Source: Smithellaceae bacterium
GTDB taxonomy: Bacteria > Desulfobacterota > Syntrophia > Syntrophales > Smithellaceae
DNA: 14,190 nucleotides
Direction: 5' to 3'
Assembly (NCBI GenBank): GCA_028704195.1
Contig: JAQVLL010000015.1
Span: 1-14,190 of the forward strand
The notes under the pieces were generated by a model. That model did not search any database. It was given only the letters and a program-made list of their open reading frames with translations, and was not told the origin of the DNA. Within the stretch, counting starts at the first letter, position 1. Every line of letters starts with the position of its first letter. Made by a program: the position numbers and the translations under genes. This document shows positions 11,784 to 14,190 of this stretch, in pieces.

Positions 11784-13466
11784 TTAATACAGGCCGGGGT
11801 CCCTGTACTCCCCGTAAACTTCACGGTAAACGTCGCATACCTCCTGCTGGGTTGCCAGGTTCTTGACCGCTTCAATGCAGAACGGCATTACATTTGCAGC
11901 CGTTTTGCAGGCGGTCCGGATGTCGTCAAGCGATTTTTTCACGGCATGGTTGTCCCGTTTGCGCCGGACTTCCCGAAGCCTTTTGATCTGCTCTTCGCCT
12001 ACCTGTTCATCAATTTCCACCAGCGGGATCTCATGCTGCGCGTTGGTGATGTACTTGTTGACACCGACCATGATTTTTTCTCTGGCATCGATCTGCCTTT
12101 GAAACCGATAAGCGGCCTCGGCAATTTCCATTTGCGGAAATCCCCTTTCAATGGCTGCCACCATGCCGCCCATGGCGTCGATTTTTTCAATGTATTCCCA
12201 GGCCTTTTCTTCCATTTCATTGGTCAGCGATTCGATAAAGTAGGAACCGGCCAGCGGATCGATGGTGTTAGCCACGCCGGTTTCCTCGGCCAGGATCTGC
12301 TGGGTGCGAAGCGCGATTTCCACGGCCTGTTCGGAAGGCAGGCAGAGAACTTCATCCAGTGAATTGGTATGGAGTGACTGTGTTTGCCCGAGGACAGCGG
12401 CCAGAGCTTCCACGGTGGTTCGGACGATGTTGTTGTAGGGCTGCTGTGCGGTGAGCGAACATCCCGCAGTTTGCGTGTGGAAACGCATCCACATCGAACG
12501 GGGATTCTTCGCGCCGAAACGGTCGCGCATCACTTTGGCCCAAATGCGGCGGGCGGCGCGGAGCTTGCAGATTTCTTCAAAAAAATCAATGTGAGAATTA
12601 AAAAAGAAAGATAGACGCGGGGCGAAATCATCCACGTTCATTTTCTTGCGGCGGATGACGTCTTCGACATACTCTATGCCGTCCCTTAATGTAAAGGCCA
12701 GTTCCTGGACAGCCGTTGAACCGGCTTCGCGGATATGATAACCGCTGATGCTGACGGTGTTCCATCGGGGAACGTATTTTGTGCCGAATTCAATCGTATC
12801 GCTGATCAGCTTGACGGAAGGTTCCGGTGGGCACATGAATGTCTTTTGCGCAATGAATTCCTTGAGCATGTCATTCTGGATGGTTCCCCCGATTCTGTTG
12901 AGCGGTACGCCCTTGATTTCGGCGGCCGCGCAATACATCGCCCAAAGGACGGTTGCCGGTGGGTTGATAGTCATAGACGTCGTCACCTGATCCATCGGAA
13001 TGCCGTCGATCAAGGCCAGAAAGTCCTCAAGGGTGTCGATGGCCACGCCGCACTTGCCAACCTCACCCAGGGCTTTGGGTGAATCACTATCGTATCCCAT
13101 GAGAGTCGGGAAATCAAAGGCTGTGCTGAGACCTGTCTGTCCCTCCCGCAGCAGCATGTGCCAGCGTAAATTGGTGTCCCGGGCGCTGCCCATGCCGGAA
13201 AACATTCGGAATGTCCAGTGTTTTTGCCGGTAACCGGTGACCTGATTGCCGCGCAGGTAGGGGAATTCACCCGGTGTGCCAATATCGCGGGCAAAATTCA
13301 TATCCTTTATATCTTCAGGAGTATAGAGCCGTTTTATATCCAGGTCGGAAACGGTTGAAAAACGGTCTTTCTGATCGGGATTGTTTTTTAATGACTTTTG
13401 AACCTCATCTTGCCACTTTTTGCTTAACTGTTGAGATGCTTTTTGCGTTTCATCCGAGAAATACAA
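11784..13466 (-). CDS. icmA: B12-dependent acyl-CoA mutase large subunit, isobutyryl-CoA mutase-like (IcmA)
   Basis: This 560-residue TIM-barrel subunit isomerises the carbon skeleton of an acyl-CoA with adenosylcobalamin bound by the small subunit. Family marks are TFRMFSGMGSARDTN (85-99), GQTGLSTAFDFPTLMGYDSD (109-128), GTIQNDMLKEF (194-204), SISGYHIREAG with His244, APRLSFFF, and QSLHTNSLDE. Compared with Propionibacterium methylmalonyl-CoA mutase, Tyr89 is Phe and Arg207 is Gln (EFIAQKTF, 203-210), while Tyr243 and His244 are kept. Phe plus Gln at those places is the known mark of isobutyryl-CoA mutase, because they lose carboxylate recognition. The 560-residue length without a B12 domain fits IcmA. 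The start is TTG 13466 with AGGAGG (13479-13474) seven bases upstream. Alternatives are a related mutase for another non-carboxylated branched acyl-CoA; 2-hydroxyisobutyryl-CoA mutase usually has Ile at the Phe position. Confidence 0.85.
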   Translation of the reverse strand: MYFSDETQKASQQLSKKWQDEVQKSLKNNPDQKDRFSTVSDLDIKRLYTPEDIKDMNFARDIGTPGEFPYLRGNQVTGYRQKHWTFRMFSGMGSARDTNLRWHMLLREGQTGLSTAFDFPTLMGYDSDSPKALGEVGKCGVAIDTLEDFLALIDGIPMDQVTTSMTINPPATVLWAMYCAAAEIKGVPLNRIGGTIQNDMLKEFIAQKTFMCPPEPSVKLISDTIEFGTKYVPRWNTVSISGYHIREAGSTAVQELAFTLRDGIEYVEDVIRRKKMNVDDFAPRLSFFFNSHIDFFEEICKLRAARRIWAKVMRDRFGAKNPRSMWMRFHTQTAGCSLTAQQPYNNIVRTTVEALAAVLGQTQSLHTNSLDEVLCLPSEQAVEIALRTQQILAEETGVANTIDPLAGSYFIESLTNEMEEKAWEYIEKIDAMGGMVAAIERGFPQMEIAEAAYRFQRQIDAREKIMVGVNKYITNAQHEIPLVEIDEQVGEEQIKRLREVRRKRDNHAVKKSLDDIRTACKTAANVMPFCIEAVKNLATQQEVCDVYREVYGEYRDPGLY

Positions 13467-13473
13467 AATTTCG

Positions 13474-13479
13474 CCTCCT
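13474..13479 (-). promoter_or_regulatory. Ribosome binding site fixing the TTG start of the mutase large subunit
   Basis: AGGAGG on the minus strand is followed seven bases later by TTG 13466. The next in-frame ATG is far inside the protein, past conserved residues, so TTG is the start. Confidence 0.75.
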
Positions 13480-13567
13480 GGTCTTTTTCAATCGTTGTGC
13501 AGGCTGTTGTCCCGCTTGGATTGCCCCCAAAAAACAGTCCGGAATATTTGCGGCTCTGATATCGTCA

Positions 13568-13596
13568 CTTATAGAAAAAATACCGTAGAACTGCAA
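13568..13596 (-). promoter_or_regulatory. Candidate promoter of the mutase operon
   Basis: On the minus strand TTGCAG (13596-13591), a 17-base spacer and TATAAG (13573-13568) form a sigma-70-like promoter about 100 bases before the mutase start. A second possible -35, the perfect TTGACA at 13641-13636, lies further upstream but has no good -10 at the right distance. Both sit downstream of the cold-shock gene's terminator. Confidence 0.4.
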
Positions 13597-13676
13597 GCCC
13601 AAAATATTTTATCCCTAAATCAAAAAAACCGTTTTTGTCAAGAAATATTAAGGTTTGGCGATGTTACGAAAAATAA

Positions 13677-13715
13677 AAAAGCGCTCCAGGAACCGAGAGT
13701 TCACAGAGCGCTTTT
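13677..13715 (-). terminator. Rho-independent terminator of the cold-shock gene
   Basis: Ten-base arms AAAAGCGCTC (13677-13686) and GAGCGCTTTT (13706-13715) enclose a loop with a further GAAC/GTTC stem. On the minus strand it is followed by a T-rich tail (TTTTTTATTTTT). It begins about 20 bases after the cold-shock stop codon. The plus-strand reading also ends in TTTTATTT, so it may work both ways. Confidence 0.88.
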
Positions 13716-13735
13716 ATTTGGTTTTGAATGAACGA

Positions 13736-13936
13736 CTAGACTGCTCTTACGTTTTCAGCTTCCAGGCCCTTTTTGCCCTGGACAACGTCGAAACTGACCT
13801 GCTGGCCCTCATTCAGGGTCTTAAAGCCGCTGGACTGAATCGCGCTGAAGTGCACGAAAATATCCGTACCGCCCTCTTGCTCGATGAAGCCGAAGCCTTT
13901 GCGTTCGTTGAACCACTTTACTTTACCTTCTGACAT
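13736..13936 (-). CDS. Cold-shock domain protein (CspA family)
   Basis: This 66-residue single-stranded nucleic acid binding protein is a single OB-fold cold-shock domain. RNP1 is KGFGFI (13-18) and RNP2 is DIFVHFSAI (25-33). KWFN (7-10) and the closing KKGLEAENV (55-63) are also classical. It acts as an RNA chaperone in the cytoplasm; some members are cold-induced, others constitutive or growth-phase controlled. AAGGAGG (13952-13946) lies nine bases before the ATG. It is a single-gene unit: a strong terminator follows directly, and a structured region of about 170 bases precedes it, as in many Csp genes whose long leaders control translation. Confidence 0.97.
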   Translation of the reverse strand: MSEGKVKWFNERKGFGFIEQEGGTDIFVHFSAIQSSGFKTLNEGQQVSFDVVQGKKGLEAENVRAV

Positions 13937-13993
13937 AGTGTTAATCCTCCTTTCTCAAAATTTCCTAAGTCGAATTATCACTTTGGCAGAAAC

Positions 13994-14028
13994 AAAAAGG
14001 CCGCCAGATAAAAAGTACTCAGGCGGCC
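13994..14028 (-). terminator. Terminator-like GC hairpin with T-tract upstream of the cold-shock gene
   Basis: GGCCGCC (13999-14005) and GGCGGCC (14022-14028) form a perfect seven-base GC-rich stem with a 16-base loop, followed on the minus strand by TTTTT (13998-13994). It ends about 60 bases before the cold-shock start. It either terminates a gene lying right of the window or, if the promoter at 14131-14103 is real, acts as an attenuator in the cold-shock leader. Confidence 0.75.
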
Positions 14029-14102
14029 GACCTTGTGCTTTAATGAAACCATTCAACTTATTCCTTCGCTTTTTTTACTCAATGACCCGCGAAGTTAATG
14101 GC

Positions 14103-14131
14103 ACACTAGAGGAATTATCCACATTAGTCAA
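14103..14131 (-). promoter_or_regulatory. Candidate distal promoter for the cold-shock gene
   Basis: On the minus strand TTGACT (14131-14126), a 17-base spacer and TAGTGT (14108-14103) give a good -35 and a poor -10. Transcription from here would make a leader of about 160 bases containing the hairpin at 14028-13994. A proximal alternative is GATAAT at 13979-13974 without a convincing -35. Confidence 0.3.
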
Positions 14132-14190
14132 GCTTTTTTATTTTGGAGATTTTGGGATGCAGAAATATGCTTAAAAAACCCGAGTCGATA

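Noticed and set aside
11784..13466. Calling the mutase methylmalonyl-CoA mutase
   Set aside because: The two carboxylate-binding residues are replaced by Phe and Gln, and the subunit split fits isobutyryl-CoA mutase better.
14167..14190. ATG at 14167 opening an eight-codon frame to the right edge
   Set aside because: It is too short to recognise and its nearest GGAG is about 18 bases upstream, so it cannot be supported as a gene.
1..14190. CRISPR arrays, tRNA/rRNA genes, insertion sequences, prophage or attachment sites
   Set aside because: No repeat-spacer pattern, cloverleaf, transposase motif or terminal inverted repeats with target duplications were seen on reading through.

Overview
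The window (about half G+C, densely packed) looks like a chromosomal stretch from an anaerobic, acyl-CoA-metabolising bacterium. Gene content and protein style most resemble Deltaproteobacteria/Desulfobacterota (syntrophs or sulfate reducers). That placement is inference from gene families only; there is no rRNA or other marker gene.

Layout. (1) At the left edge, reading leftwards, is the first 27 codons of a 3-methyladenine DNA glycosylase (1-82, minus). (2) An AT-rich divergent intergenic region follows (83-538). (3) A tight plus-strand operon (539-7871) encodes a specialised type II fatty-acid/polyketide-like pathway: malonyl transferase (MAT), acyl-CoA dehydrogenase-like flavoprotein (ACAD), KAS III, ketoreductase (KR), dehydratase (DH), KAS II (KS), acyl carrier protein (ACP), PlsC-type acyltransferase and phosphopantetheinyl transferase (PPTase). 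Several genes overlap or touch, the last pair by 101 bases. (4) A separate plus-strand gene, possibly with its own promoter, encodes an HSD10-type short-chain dehydrogenase (8044-8811). (5) A converging minus-strand operon (13466 down to 8930) encodes a B12-dependent acyl-CoA mutase as separate large and small subunits, its MeaB-type G-protein chaperone, a CobO/BtuR adenosyltransferase and a TerC-family membrane protein. (6) A cold-shock protein gene (13936-13736, minus) has a good terminator and a structured leader.

The operon in (3) holds nearly everything needed to prime, extend, reduce and dehydrate a chain on its own carrier protein and hand it to a lipid acceptor. It has no recognisable enoyl reductase and instead carries an acyl-CoA dehydrogenase homologue. 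Several catalytic motifs deviate from housekeeping FabG, FabF and AcpP, which suggests a dedicated product of unknown structure rather than bulk fatty acids.

The mutase in (5) reads at first as methylmalonyl-CoA mutase. At the two residues that recognise the substrate carboxylate in that enzyme (Tyr89 and Arg207, Propionibacterium numbering) it has Phe89 and Gln207. This is the isobutyryl-CoA mutase signature, and the 560 + 134 residue split also fits that family. With an adjacent HSD10-like dehydrogenase, the right half can be read as a branched/straight C4 acyl-CoA module (isobutyryl-CoA to butyryl-CoA, then towards beta-oxidation). The sequence supports the mutase assignment well and the pathway only by inference.
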